Assembly: GCA_963835085.1 (NCBI GenBank) | Contig: CAWIED010000005.1 | Coordinates: forward strand, 1-64,000 | Direction of reading: 5' to 3' | Source of the DNA: JBDIAG01 sp963835085 | GTDB taxonomy: Bacteria; Actinomycetota; Actinomycetes; Actinomycetales; CAWJMD01 | Length of the DNA: 64,000 nucleotides | Shown here: in pieces, positions 33,784 to 42,717 of the stretch | Position numbering within the stretch: position 1 is the first letter of the stretch | How the letters are laid out: each line of letters opens with the position of its first letter | Made by a program: the position numbers and the translations under genes | Notes under the pieces: generated by a model | Told to the model about the DNA's origin: nothing | The model's database searches: none | Seen by the model: the letters and a program-made list of their open reading frames with translations, nothing else

Positions 33784-33878
33784 CTACGCCTTCAGCCATC
33801 CGGCTCGCAACGGGCGACCCGAACCAGAACCGGTTTCGCGACTGGGCTACCCCTCGGCTACGCTGTCGGGGCAGCACA

Positions 33879-33952
<74 letters not shown>

Positions 33953-34440
33953 CATTTTGATGTCTCAGGACATCGTGGAGGGTCGAACTCACTAGTTGTG
34001 GGTTCGGCCCTCTTTCGCTTTGGTGGCGATAGCCGGTGGGTTTGGAAGAACCTGGGCAGGCCGAGGCCCAGGCGCTAGCCGGGTCCGGGCGAGATCCGCG
34101 AGCCTTGCCCATTCCCAGCCCTGCCCTGCCCTGCCCGATGAGGCTGATCCTGCAAGGGCCTACCCGGGCCGGTGTCCCATATTCGACACGATCGCAAGCC
34201 AACGGTCTCGACTGAGCACGAAAACTCACGCCTCCGCGACAATCGTGTCGAATATCGGACAACCCAAGCCCGTGGAGGGCATAGCCGGGTGCGCTCCCGC
34301 CGACTCAAGCCCACCCGCCGGCACCCTGAGCGCGATCGCACGTCCACCTGTCACGTTCTTCGCCCACCTGTGGCCATCTTGGTGACACTCCAGCGAACAA
34401 CGTCACAGGTCGACGACTTACTGCAGTCGACCGCCTGATA
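33953..34440. other. Gene-poor region after tRNA-Pro
   Basis: No gene that I can support. Open frames lack ribosome binding sites and motifs. The stretch holds copy B of the 77-bp inverted-repeat element (34179-34255) and leads into the Mrr remnant. Confidence 0.55.
34179..34255. repeat. 77-bp element with 14-bp terminal inverted repeats, copy B
   Basis: ATATTCGACACGAT at 34179-34192 is perfectly complementary to ATCGTGTCGAATAT at 34242-34255. The centre contains CTGAGCACGA as in copy A at 365. Length and ends are conserved while most of the interior differs. Confidence 0.8.
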
Positions 34441-34709
34441 CAGAACTCTTTCGAGGGCGACGTCCTCCAGGCCAGCTCGCTTTCCCCCACCGGTTTCGAG
34501 GATCTCGTCATCCGTCTGCTTCGAACGGATGGGCTACAGAAAGGCCGGATTTCGTGGAGCGCACAAGCGCCTCAGGTGACGCCGGCGTCGACGACATCAT
34601 CAGCCAGGACCCGCTCGGACTCGATCAGATCTACGTCCAGGCGAAGCGATATGCCCAGGATCGGATGATCGATCCGTTCCTCAGCCCAAATGTCGGTGGC
34701 GGCAACTAG
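34441..34709 (+). pseudogene. Remnant of an Mrr-type restriction endonuclease
   Basis: Two frames together recall the Mrr catalytic domain. The first reads ASSLSPTGFEDLVIRLLRTD; the second, after a shift near 34555, reads SGDAGVDDIISQDPLGLDQI followed by YVQAKRYAQDRM and stops at 34707. The D-x(n)-QAKR pattern is the Mrr nuclease core (GDGGxDG...QAKR). The N-terminal part, the region around the shift, and everything after the QAKR motif are missing or altered. This is a dead gene, probably part of a former defence island downstream of tRNA-Pro. Confidence 0.7.
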
Positions 34710-34776
34710 TTTCGACCTAGCGGGTCAGTTTTCGAATATTTCGTTTAGGGTGGTGATGTTAGTGGAAGGAGCAGTC

Positions 34777-35268
34777 ATGGCCGCGACACACCGCATCGGC
34801 GACGCTGAAACATACATCCCCAAGGCCGACGAGCAGGGACAGCTGCTCGATCTCGTGACCGCACTGACCCGACGAGGCACGCGTGTCGAGCCGCAACCGG
34901 CGCTCGTGACCGGCGATGGCATTCGCCACGAACTCACCCCCGGCCTGGCTGAGGTCCTGGTCTTGGTTGCCGGCGCCCTGGCAGAGGGCCAGGGGGTCAC
35001 GGTTGTGCCGAGGCAACGGTTGCTGACCACCCAGGAAGCGGCCGACTTGCTCAATGTGTCTCGGCCAACCCTGATCAAGCGCTTGGAAGCCGGTGAGCTT
35101 CGGTTCGAGATGCGCGGCCGCCACCGCCGCATCAGGCTGGACGACCTGCTTGCCTATCAGGAGTCGCTTCGCGATCAGCGGGCCGCCGCCTTGGACGCCA
35201 TGCAGCGACAGGCGCAGGATGATGGGCTCTACGACCTGCTCGATGGACCGCCGCCGACCACGAGGTAG
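34777..35268 (+). CDS. Antitoxin with excisionase-type helix-turn-helix
   Basis: A 163-residue DNA-binding protein. ATG 34777 is chosen because GGAAGGAG lies 7 nt upstream. The central HTH LLTTQEAADLLNVSRPTLIK, then RLEAGELRFEMRGRHRRIRL, is of the excisionase/MerR-like type. The C-terminus QDDGLYDLLDGPPPTTR would neutralise the toxin. It is followed after 3 nt by a PIN-domain toxin, the usual order for this toxin-antitoxin type. Confidence 0.8.
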   Translation: MAATHRIGDAETYIPKADEQGQLLDLVTALTRRGTRVEPQPALVTGDGIRHELTPGLAEVLVLVAGALAEGQGVTVVPRQRLLTTQEAADLLNVSRPTLIKRLEAGELRFEMRGRHRRIRLDDLLAYQESLRDQRAAALDAMQRQAQDDGLYDLLDGPPPTTR

Positions 35269-35271
35269 TCG

Positions 35272-35846
35272 TTGTTCACCGTCTTGCTGGACGCCTGCGT
35301 CCTCATTCCGCCCACGCTCGCCGACACCGTTCTTCGTATCGCGGAGAGCGGGGCGTGCGGTGTTCGGTGGTCACCGGACATCCTCGCCGAAGTACGGCGC
35401 AACATGCTCCGCCTCGGAGCGCGAGCAGCCCAGGTCGAGCACCGCCTCGAGCAGATGACCCAGGCCTTTCCGCTGGCCTCCGTCGAAAATTACGCGGCGC
35501 TCCAATCAGTCGTGACAAACGATCCGAAAGACCGTCACGTCCTCGCAGCGGCGATCCGCTCGGAATGCCACACGATTGTCACGTTCAACGTCAAGGACTT
35601 CCCACCCGATGGGTCCGACCCTGGGGTGTAGAGGTGGTCCACCCCGACCAGTTCTTGCTGAACCAGCTCGATCTTGCGCCGGGTCACGTGCTGTCTGCCC
35701 TTCAACGCCAGTCCGCCGCATACGGAAGGCCACCGATGTCAATTCCGGACATCCTTGGCCGACTCTCGAGATCGGGAGTTCCCGACTTCGCCGACGAGTG
35801 CCGGCGCCACCTTCCTCCGAACAGCAACGACACTGACCATGACTGA
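35272..35846 (+). pseudogene. PIN-domain toxin with one frameshift
   Basis: A VapC-like ribonuclease toxin. It starts at TTG 35272 (MFTVLLDACVLIPPTLADTV) and keeps acidic residues LLDACV, PDILAEV and NDPKDRHVLAAA with FNVKDFP. The first frame stops at 35631, but the neighbouring frame continues with GVEVVHPDQFLLNQLDLAPG and ends normally at 35846. One missing base near 35618-35621 (ACCC before TGGGG) explains this. All catalytic residues lie before the break, so even a truncated product might fold. It is either a sequencing error or an inactivated toxin. Confidence 0.72.
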
Positions 35847-35970
35847 CCCGTGCCGCCTTGTCGACCAACTCCGGTCGTACTGTGACGTACTGCGCGATGA
35901 CGGTGTCAAAGTCATCGAATAGACCGAACAGTTGACCTATCCGCTCTTCATGGAGGTGGTGCACGAGCGC
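35839..35970 (+). pseudogene. Remnant of a type I restriction methylase (HsdM) N-terminus
   Basis: From ATG 35839 the frame reads MTDPCRLVDQLRSYCDVLRD then DGVKVIE, a TAG stop at 35920, and then TEQLTYPLFMEVVHE. The known HsdM N-terminus has the pattern LRDDGVSYGDYVEQLTYLLFLKMADE. The fragment ends without the methylase domain. Together with the Mrr remnant and the toxin-antitoxin pair it marks a decayed defence locus. Confidence 0.65.
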
Positions 35971-36051
35971 TCCACGCGAACACTGGCGCCGAAGCAGAGG
36001 GACACCCAGGGACGAGAGTTAGGCTTACCGAACTAACTCGGAAGGACACTC

Positions 36052-36213
36052 ATGGGCCACGGTAAAGACAAGAACGATGAGCTGCGCGAGGATGAACTCG
36101 GCCAGGAAGAGCGCCGGCAGACCTTGCGCGACGAGGAATCCGACGAGGCCGGCGGCCTGGACGACATCGGGTCACAGGACGAGCGGCGCGAAGAGGGCCG
36201 CGAACGCCACTGA
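36052..36213 (+). CDS. Small highly charged hypothetical protein
   Basis: A 53-codon ORF with GGAAGGA 7 nt before its ATG and TAGGCT at 36019-36024 as a possible -10. The peptide is MGHGKDKNDELREDELGQEE, then RRQTLRDEESDEAGGLDDIG, then SQDERREEGRERH. More than half the residues are charged and it has no hydrophobic core, so it is probably disordered. I do not recognise the family. Good translation signals are the main support. Confidence 0.6.
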   Translation: MGHGKDKNDELREDELGQEERRQTLRDEESDEAGGLDDIGSQDERREEGRERH

Positions 36214-36460
36214 CCTTGCGCGGCCGACCCGGCCGCGTCGTAATCGATAGCTAGCCACCAAGCCTGCTGGCCGCTGCGGAGGGCGGTCACTGTCGAGAAG
36301 GACAGTCTTCTTCGAGCACACGCCGCCTGACATTCCGCCAACGATTGAAGGACGGACGAACATGAAGGTCGGCGTGGCCCTGCTGCCCGAGCTCAACCCG
36401 GCAATCGACACCCGGTGGACTCAGGTGGAAGAGCTCGGCTTCGCCCACGCCTGGTGCCTA

Positions 36461-37421
36461 GGGCCTGTCCTGTAAGTGGTTTTCGGCGTGGTCGCTTTCA
36501 CCCCTGGTCGGGTTGTGTTAATCCGGTCGGGTGGCTGGTGTGGGTCGTGGTGAGCTGACGGACAAGGCGTGGGCGGTGATCGAGCCGTTGCTGCCCGCAA
36601 ACGGTGGGGGCCGGCGGTGGCGGGAGCACCGGCAGGTGATCAACGGCATCTTGTGGAAGCTGCGCACCGGCGCCCCGTGGCGGGACCTGCCGGAGCGGTA
36701 CGGGCCGTGGAAGACCGCGCACGAGCGACTGCGGAAGTGGACGATCGACGGGACCTGGGACAAGATCCTGCAGGCTGCGATCGTCAAAGACGACGCCGTC
36801 GGGGACGTGGAGTGGATCATCTCGATCGACTCGAGCGTCGTCCGGGCCCACCAGCACGCTGCCGGGGCCCGGAAAAAGGGGGATCCTCACGAGGTGAGAT
36901 CGAGGCCCTCCAGGTGGACGGAGAGTGCATCGGCAGATCCCGAGGAGGACTGAGCACCAAGCTGCATCTCGCCGTCGACGGGCGCGGCCTGCCGGTCAGC
37001 ATGATCCTCACCCCGGGCCAGGACGGTGACAATCCGCAACTGCTGCCCCTGCTCGACCAGATCCGCGTCCCGAGGGTTGGCCCCGGCAGGCCCCGGTCGA
37101 AGCCGGAGGCAGTGCTGGCCGACAAGGCCTATTCCCACCCCTCGACAAGAGCCGCGTTGCGACAGCGGCGCATCCGATTCACCAGCCCCGAGCGGACCGA
37201 CCAGATCTACCGGCGGAAAGCCAAGGGCGCACACGGCGGCAGGCCTCCCATGGTGGACCTGACCGGGTACAAGAGACGCAACGTCGTGGAGAGGTGCTTC
37301 AACAAGCTCAAACAGTTCCGCGACTTCGCCACCCGCTACGCCAAACGCGCCGCCTACTTCAAAGCTGAGATCACCCTCGCCGCCACCATCCTCTGGCTCC
37401 GATAACTTACAGGACAGGCCC
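36461..37421 (+). mobile_element. IS5-family insertion sequence (IS427-like group)
   Basis: A 961-bp element with perfect 17-bp inverted ends, GGGCCTGTCCTGTAAGT and ACTTACAGGACAGGCCC, flanked by a TA duplication (36459-36460 and 37422-37423) in the sequence CCTAGA. Size, ends, TA target and a two-frame transposase fit the IS427/IS1647-like part of the IS5 family. It splits the LLM oxidoreductase gene. Confidence 0.93.
36531..37405 (+). CDS. IS5-family transposase made by -1 frameshifting
   Basis: The first frame (36531-36953) encodes the N-terminal DUF4096-like domain (LTDKAWAVIEPLLPANGGGR, then GILWKLRTGAPWRDLPERYG) and the first catalytic Asp in IISIDSSVVRAHQHAAGARK. The second frame, one base back, continues with CIGRSRGGLSTKLHLAVDGR, the second Asp in VLADKAYSHPS and the Glu in RNVVERCFNKLKQFRDFATR, to 37405. 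The switch is at GGAAAAAGGGGG (36866 area), a slippery run. Both parts are intact, so this is programmed frameshifting and not decay. Confidence 0.9.
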
Positions 37422-38275
37422 TAGACCACCTGGCCTGGCGAGCCCTCGCCGACTCAGACTGGTACGCCACCGTCCCCACCCTCGCTGTGGCCGCCATGCG
37501 CACCAGCCGTATCGGCCTGGGGACGTTCGTGGCCACCCCGAACTTCCGTCACCCAGTGCCTTTCGCCAAAGAGCTCATGACCCTCGACGTGATGAGTCAG
37601 GGCCGGTTGATCATGGGTCTTGGCGCCGGCGGTCCCGGCTTCGACGCCGCCATGCTCGGCGGCCCGGAGCTCACGCCCCGGCAACGCGCCGACCGATACG
37701 AGGAATTCGTCGTCGTCATCGACCAAGTGCTTCGCCAGCCGACCACCACGTGGACAGGCCAATGGTTCCGCGCGGTCGAAGCCCGCTCGATCCCCGGCCC
37801 AACCCAGCGACCGAGGCCACAGCTGATCATCGCCGGCAACGGCCCCCGCGGCATGAGGCTCGCGCTGAGCCTCGGTGACGGCTGGGTGACCACCGGAATG
37901 GCCCCCTTCGGCACCCAGGGCGAGCAGTGGTGGCAAGGCGTCGAGGCAGTTGTCCACCGATTCGACAACGTCTCTCGCGACACGAGCTCCAGCGAGCCGG
38001 AAGGCTTCCGTCGAGTGCTCGATCTGCAACCCGGGGCCGGCTACTACGCCGACTCCCGCGTCGACACGCTCTACGCCACCCTCGCCCGAGCCGCCGGGCT
38101 GAGCTTCACCGACGCCGTCATCGCCTGGCCTCGTACCGGGCAGCCACACCAGGGATCGTTGGCCGTCCTGGAGGGCCTTGCCGATCGGCTCTCCCCCGAC
38201 GGCACCCTCCGATAAGGCAGCCGACGTCCTCTCCCAAGCTTTGACAGCCGAAGTCGCATCCACTTGGACACTTAG

Positions 38276-38315
38276 ATCACTAGTGATAGATTTTCAGAGC
38301 TATATCACAAGTGAT
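38276..38315. promoter_or_regulatory. Two MarR-type operator palindromes
   Basis: ATCACTAGTGAT at 38276-38287 and ATCACAAGTGAT at 38304-38315 are spaced 28 bp centre to centre, just before the membrane protein gene at 38330. The complement of the second (ATCACTTGTGAT) is found again at the start of the marR gene at 38946. They are very probably binding sites for that MarR protein. Confidence 0.75.
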
Positions 38316-38329
38316 GGAAGTGAGCGCTC

Positions 38330-38854
38330 GTGTCGTGGGATTGGGGAACGATCAACCAGGTCGCCGACGAGGCGCTGGTCACGGCCGGCATCGGATTCCT
38401 GATCGTCCGGCAGTTCCTCTGGCGATCCGCGGAGCTGCGCCGCATGCTGTGGATGCCGGCGATCATCCTCGGCCTGGGCATCGTCTCGCTGCTCGGCGAG
38501 GTTCAAGGACTCCGCTGGGTTCCCGCGGACTGGTGCATCCCGGGCGAGCTGGTGCTCGTCTTCCTGACCGGCACGGCCATGGGCTACGTGACGCACTTAC
38601 GCACCGCGCAGCAGCGCGTGCAGTACAAACTCACCGGCGCAGGTATTGCGCTCTGGGCCGTCTTCCTCACGATCCGGATCGGCTCGTTCTTCCTCGCTTC
38701 GGCCCTGGGTGCGAACCTGTCCGATGCGATGGGGCCGATCCTGCTCTCCTTCGGAACGAACCGCCTCGCCGCCACTCTCATCGTCCGCCGCCGCGTGCGG
38801 CGACTGATCACAGCCATCGACAGGGAGCCGAGCCGGCCGGCAGAGACCCGGTAG
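38330..38854 (+). CDS. MarR-controlled integral membrane protein, unknown function
   Basis: A 174-residue protein with about five hydrophobic helices (TAGIGFLIVRQF, MPAIILGLGIVSLL, ELVLVFLTGTAMGYV, GIALWAVFLTIRIGSFFLAS and ILLSFGTNRLAATLI) and a basic C-terminal tail. It opens MSWDWGTINQVADEALVTAG at GTG 38330. DUF1453/CcdC-like proteins have a similar helix pattern, but I do not assign a family. The two palindromes directly upstream and the marR gene 114 bp downstream indicate a small regulated unit. Confidence 0.7.
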   Translation: MSWDWGTINQVADEALVTAGIGFLIVRQFLWRSAELRRMLWMPAIILGLGIVSLLGEVQGLRWVPADWCIPGELVLVFLTGTAMGYVTHLRTAQQRVQYKLTGAGIALWAVFLTIRIGSFFLASALGANLSDAMGPILLSFGTNRLAATLIVRRRVRRLITAIDREPSRPAETR

Positions 38855-38945
38855 CGTCCGGGGGCGCACCGCAGGACCCGGTGTCTGCGTCCCCACCGTG
38901 ATCCACCTCCGCAGAGACCTGCCGGTGCCGACCACCCTGAAATAT

Positions 38946-38957
38946 ATCACTTGTGAT
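38946..38957. promoter_or_regulatory. MarR-type operator at the marR start
   Basis: ATCACTTGTGAT, the exact complement of the site at 38304. It lies 12-23 nt before ATG 38969, where bound repressor would block transcription or initiation. It indicates autoregulation. Confidence 0.75.
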
Positions 38958-38968
38958 TGAATGAGCAG

Positions 38969-39400
38969 ATGCGCGCCGCTGATCTCCATAAGCTCGCCCG
39001 TGCACTCCGGGAAACTGCACTGCTGGCCACCGGCAACACCGGCTCCGACGCAGTCAGTCCTGGCGAGTTGGCGATCGTGGAGGACATCGCTGCGCACCCT
39101 GGCACGGCCGTGACCGAGGTGGCCGGGCGCACCCGGCTGGCGCAGAGTCTGGTCTCGCGGGTGGTCGCGAAGATGATGGACGCCGGCGTGATCGCCTCGA
39201 GCCGCGATCCCAGCGACGCACGGCGAGTCCGATTGAGCATTAGTGCGGGAATCCGGCCGGTCTTCTTAGCTCGCGGAGGTAACGACATCGCCGCCGCGCT
39301 CACAGAGCTGACCCCGAGCCTGACCATGCAGGAACGCGCCGCCCTGATCCGCCACCTCGACCAGGTGGCCGAGCTTCTATTCCGTGAACCGCCGGGATGA
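38969..39400 (+). CDS. MarR-family transcriptional regulator
   Basis: A 143-residue winged-helix regulator. ATG 38969 is taken; an in-frame TTG at 38957 overlaps the operator. The HTH is AIVEDIAAHPGTAVTEVAGR, then TRLAQSLVSRVVAKMMDAGV. The wing is IASSRDPSDARRVRLSISAG, the typical DxRxxxL/V MarR wing. C-terminal helices for dimerisation follow. It probably represses itself and the membrane protein upstream through the three ATCAC-N2-GTGAT sites. Confidence 0.86.
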   Translation: MRAADLHKLARALRETALLATGNTGSDAVSPGELAIVEDIAAHPGTAVTEVAGRTRLAQSLVSRVVAKMMDAGVIASSRDPSDARRVRLSISAGIRPVFLARGGNDIAAALTELTPSLTMQERAALIRHLDQVAELLFREPPG

Positions 39401-39491
39401 CCTCACGCTCATTAGCGGCGACAAGGCCTGATCATCGCTGACTACGAGCCCCGAGATCACCAGTGGTCAGCACAAGCAGCCGATGCCAAAC

Positions 39492-40103
39492 TCAGCGGGC
39501 CCGCAGAATGCTCACCCCAGGGCCTTCGAGATCATCGATAACGGTCTTGCGCCCCGTGGCCGCCATAAGCAAAGAGAGCATGGGACCCTCGACCCGTCCC
39601 CCGGCGCCGCGGCTGTAGTCGGTGTCGCTGGCCACCAGGCTCAGCCCTTCCAGCCGCTTCTTGGCGCCGATCAGCAGGTTCGAGCCGGCATAGAAATCGA
39701 GCAGCTCCTTGAGCGCGTCGACGGGGTATTCGTGCGCGATCCCCAGTGGTCGGCGGATGTCCTCCGCGTGCACGATCGTCTCGCCGAGCCACGACGTCTT
39801 TGGGCCGGGCGGGCCCGACGTGCTGTTCTGCAGCGATCGGAACCGGGAGAGTGTGGCTGTCGGTGACACGCCCACGTTGGCGGCGATCGACTTATTCACC
39901 ATGGCGTCAAAGTTGAACCGCGACGCCGCCAGGTTCCGGAAGAATCTCGGCGGAGTCATTGCCGCGGTAGCCGCCTGGTGCGCGAGCACCTGGCGAACCG
40001 TCCACCCGGCACACAGCGATGGCGTATCCCACTGTGCCTCGGAAAGATCAGTGAGATCGTCGGCGAGGGCGCCACGCTCGGCGGCGACGGTGCTCCAGTG
40101 CAT
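39492..40103 (-). CDS. Maleylpyruvate isomerase family mycothiol-dependent enzyme
   Basis: A 203-residue DinB-like/mycothiol S-transferase family protein. The ATG at 40103 is used; five codons upstream are discarded. The conserved N-terminal pattern is LTDLSEAQWDTPSLCAGWTV then RQVLAHQ, with the first His metal ligand, and the second is ETIVHAEDIRRPL. The C-terminal part (GPMLSLLMAATGRKTVIDDL then EGPGVSIL) is usual for this group. The substrate is unknown. It is monocistronic and divergent from nothing obvious. Confidence 0.83.
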   Translation of the reverse strand: MHWSTVAAERGALADDLTDLSEAQWDTPSLCAGWTVRQVLAHQAATAAMTPPRFFRNLAASRFNFDAMVNKSIAANVGVSPTATLSRFRSLQNSTSGPPGPKTSWLGETIVHAEDIRRPLGIAHEYPVDALKELLDFYAGSNLLIGAKKRLEGLSLVASDTDYSRGAGGRVEGPMLSLLMAATGRKTVIDDLEGPGVSILRAR

Positions 40104-40174
40104 GACAGATCCTCTCACCGTTGCCCGACCATCAGGTACCCGCAGAGTTCCCGAGGGTCGGGCACGCTTGGACG

Positions 40175-41986
40175 TTAGGAAGCGACCCCGGCCGTGGACC
40201 CGACCACATGCCGCACCGGAACCGACAGTTGTTGACGTGCAGCGGAGACGATGTCGGTGCGTAGCCAGTTCGACTCTTCCTCGCGGTGAGTGGCAATGAC
40301 GACGATGTCAGGATGGAACGACTCGGCGGCCGCCAGCAGAGCGACGAGCGGTCGGTAGTCGCCCAACTCGCCGTCGGCCTCGATACCGCGGGCGTGCAGC
40401 GCGTCAAGCATGGTGTCCAACCGGTGTTGTGCCGCCTCCCGGGTGGCCTCCCAGACGAACGCGGCGCCCTCCACCTCGGCCTGGCCGGTGTCTACCGGGT
40501 TGGCCGGCACGCAGATCTGGAACTTCGCCCCGGTCACCGCGTGCACACCGTGCAACTGCTGTTCCAGCCAGTCCTCCGCCATCGTCTCGTTGGCCAGCAC
40601 GAGCACCCGGTTGACCTCGCCAGGGACCTCTGGGTCGGGAGCGGCGGCCTTGCGGCCGAGCCGGGTCAACGCGAAGCCCACCAGGAAGACGGCCCAGGCC
40701 AGCAGCGACAAGATGAGCTGCGATCGAGTATCGGAGCTCAGCCCCATCGCGACGAGCACCCAGACCATGCCCGCGATAGCGAGAATGGATAGCACCGGGA
40801 AGGCCCACATCTTGACCTTGAGCTGGCTGTCGGGGGTGCGCCGGCGCAGGATGATCTGCGAGATGGCGATCAGTAGATAGACGAACAGGATGATGGCGCC
40901 GGAGGAGTTCAACAGGAATTGGAACACCTTGTCCGGCGAGATGTAAGCGGCGATGACACACGCGAACCCGATGGCAGACGACGACAGGATCGCCGCCACA
41001 GGCACACCCTTGCCATTGACCTTGAGCAGTGCCACCGGAGCCTCGCGGCGGGCGGCTAGCACGAACAGCATCCGGCTTGCCGTGTACAGCCCGGAATTGA
41101 GACATGAGAGCACCGCCGTGAGCACCACTGCGTTCATCAGCTGATCCGCGTAGGGGATGCCGATCCGCTGGAAAGCCGTCACGTACGGAGACGCGGCGAG
41201 CTCCTTGCTGTTCCACGGAATGATGCAGACGAGCAGAAACAGCGAGCCGACGTAAAACGTGCCCACGCGCAGCACGACGGAGTTCGTCGCCCTGGCGATG
41301 GCCTTCTCCGGATCGTGCGACTCAGCTGCAGCGATGGTCGCGATCTCGGCGCCCACCATCGAGAAGATCACAGTGACCACAGAACCGAAGATCGCGCCGA
41401 CGCCGTGCGGGAACATCCCACCGTAGTCGACGAGGTTGTGGAACTGCATGCCCTTGCCGCCGAACAAGCCGAACACGAACACCGTGCCGATCACGAGGAA
41501 AACGATGATGGCGAACACCTTGATACCGGCGAACCAGTACTCGAACTCACCGTAGGACTTGACCGAGAACAGGTTGGTCGCCGTCATCAGCGCCATCAAG
41601 ATGAACGACAGCAGCCACAGCGGTACATCTGGAATCCAGAACTGCAACACCGTTGCGCCGGCCACCGCCTCGAACCCGACGACGACGACCCAGAAGTACC
41701 AGTAGAGCCAGGCGACCGAGAAGCCCGCCCAGTCGCCCATGGCGGCGCGGGCGTAGTCGGAGAACGACCCGGTACTGGGATTGGCCGTGGCCATCTCGCC
41801 CAGCATCCGCATCACCAGCACGATGAGCACGCCCGTGATGACGTAGGTGATGAACGCGCCCGGGCCTGCCTCCTGGATGACCTTGCCCGACCCGACGAAG
41901 AGTCCCGCCCCGATCACCCCGCCGATGGCGATCATGGTCAGATGCCTTTGTTTGAGCCCTTTTTGCAGCTCCGGTGAACCAGCCAT
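40175..41986 (-). CDS. APC-family amino acid (GABA-type) permease with a C-terminal UspA-like domain
   Basis: A 603-residue importer. Residues 1-460 form a 12-helix AAT-type permease: LKQRHLTMIAIGGVIGAGLF is the first helix with the substrate-binding GVIGAGLF, and FSMVGAEIATIAAAESHDPE is the consensus amphipathic region. Residues about 475-600 (VNRVLVLANETMAEDWLEQQ ... FHPDIVVIATHREEESNWLR) have the alternating strand-helix pattern of a universal stress protein-like domain. Similar tails occur on GabP-like permeases of actinomycetes. GABA, asparagine or another amino acid could be the substrate. Confidence 0.85.
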   Translation of the reverse strand: MAGSPELQKGLKQRHLTMIAIGGVIGAGLFVGSGKVIQEAGPGAFITYVITGVLIVLVMRMLGEMATANPSTGSFSDYARAAMGDWAGFSVAWLYWYFWVVVVGFEAVAGATVLQFWIPDVPLWLLSFILMALMTATNLFSVKSYGEFEYWFAGIKVFAIIVFLVIGTVFVFGLFGGKGMQFHNLVDYGGMFPHGVGAIFGSVVTVIFSMVGAEIATIAAAESHDPEKAIARATNSVVLRVGTFYVGSLFLLVCIIPWNSKELAASPYVTAFQRIGIPYADQLMNAVVLTAVLSCLNSGLYTASRMLFVLAARREAPVALLKVNGKGVPVAAILSSSAIGFACVIAAYISPDKVFQFLLNSSGAIILFVYLLIAISQIILRRRTPDSQLKVKMWAFPVLSILAIAGMVWVLVAMGLSSDTRSQLILSLLAWAVFLVGFALTRLGRKAAAPDPEVPGEVNRVLVLANETMAEDWLEQQLHGVHAVTGAKFQICVPANPVDTGQAEVEGAAFVWEATREAAQHRLDTMLDALHARGIEADGELGDYRPLVALLAAAESFHPDIVVIATHREEESNWLRTDIVSAARQQLSVPVRHVVGSTAGVAS

Positions 41987-42048
41987 CGTCGGTCAACGCT
42001 CCTCATCCGACCCGGATCCTCAAGGTTGAGGATGCAACGCCCTGAGCA

Positions 42049-42717
42049 TTGCGCGCGCGGGTGCACCCGGCAAGAGCGAGCTGGACTTGTTTACCGGTTC
42101 GAGATCGGGTGGCGTCAGCACCCGGCCGAGAGGCCGCCGGACGCTCCCCCGGGTGCTACGTGACACCCATCGTGTACGTAGAGGCCGCGGCGAGGTGGGC
42201 GGCGGCGTCCCCGACGCTCGTCAACGCTTGCCTGGGCGCCGGGGTCGAGCTGCCGATCGTGGAGCGCGCGGTTGCCGAAGTCCCCCGGATCTATTATCAG
42301 CCGGCTGATTGGCGCATCATGGCTGGCGCACTCAACGCGTTGACAAAGACTTGTGTCGCAGGTTTCACGAATGTGATCCTCAGCAATCATGCGCCGGAGC
42401 TGCCTGGGTTGGTCGACGCCCTCGGCTTCGCGTCGCACGTCGAGCGCACTATCACCAGCGCCTCGCTCGGCGTCGAAAAGCCGAACCCGATCATCTTCCG
42501 GACAGCGCTTCGTCTGGTGGATGGGGCACCCGATAGCTGGATGATTGGGGACAATCCGTCTGCGGATGTTGAGGGTGCTCAGGCGGTCGGCATGCGTGCC
42601 ATGCTCGTCCACCGATCTATTGCGGACATGCCTTCGCTCACGCTTGAAGCTGCGGCGGCCAGGGTCGTCGGAAGCCTCCCCCGCGTACTGGCTGCTCGGC
42701 AGCTACGGCGACGGTAG
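42049..42717 (+). pseudogene. HAD-superfamily hydrolase lacking its N-terminus
   Basis: Motif II (VILSNHAPELPGLV), motif III (GVEKPNPIIFRTAL) and motif IV (WMIGDNPSADVEGAQAVGMR) are intact, but the nucleophile motif DxDG is absent. Just upstream, another frame encodes YRFEIGWRQHPAERPPDAPP, which would join this frame at the C run 42146-42150 if one base were added or removed. This looks like the normal cap region. Upstream of about 42055 no HAD N-terminus can be found. The gene is therefore truncated as well as frameshifted. Without motif I it would be inactive. Confidence 0.65.

Larger units (their letters stand above)
36362..38215 (+). pseudogene. LLM-class flavin-dependent oxidoreductase, split by an IS5-family element
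   Basis: A luciferase-like monooxygenase of 296 residues if rejoined. The first 33 codons (36362-36460, MKVGVALLPELNPAIDTRWT...) end in AWCL. The remaining 263 codons (37424-38215) start DHLAWRALADSDWYATVPTL and include TSRIGLGTFVATPNFRHPVP, GRLIMGLGAGGPGFDAA and the family C-terminus. Removing the element and one copy of the TA duplication restores the frame exactly. The cofactor may be F420 or FMN. The gene is inactive as it stands. No other damage is seen, so the insertion is recent. Confidence 0.9.
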
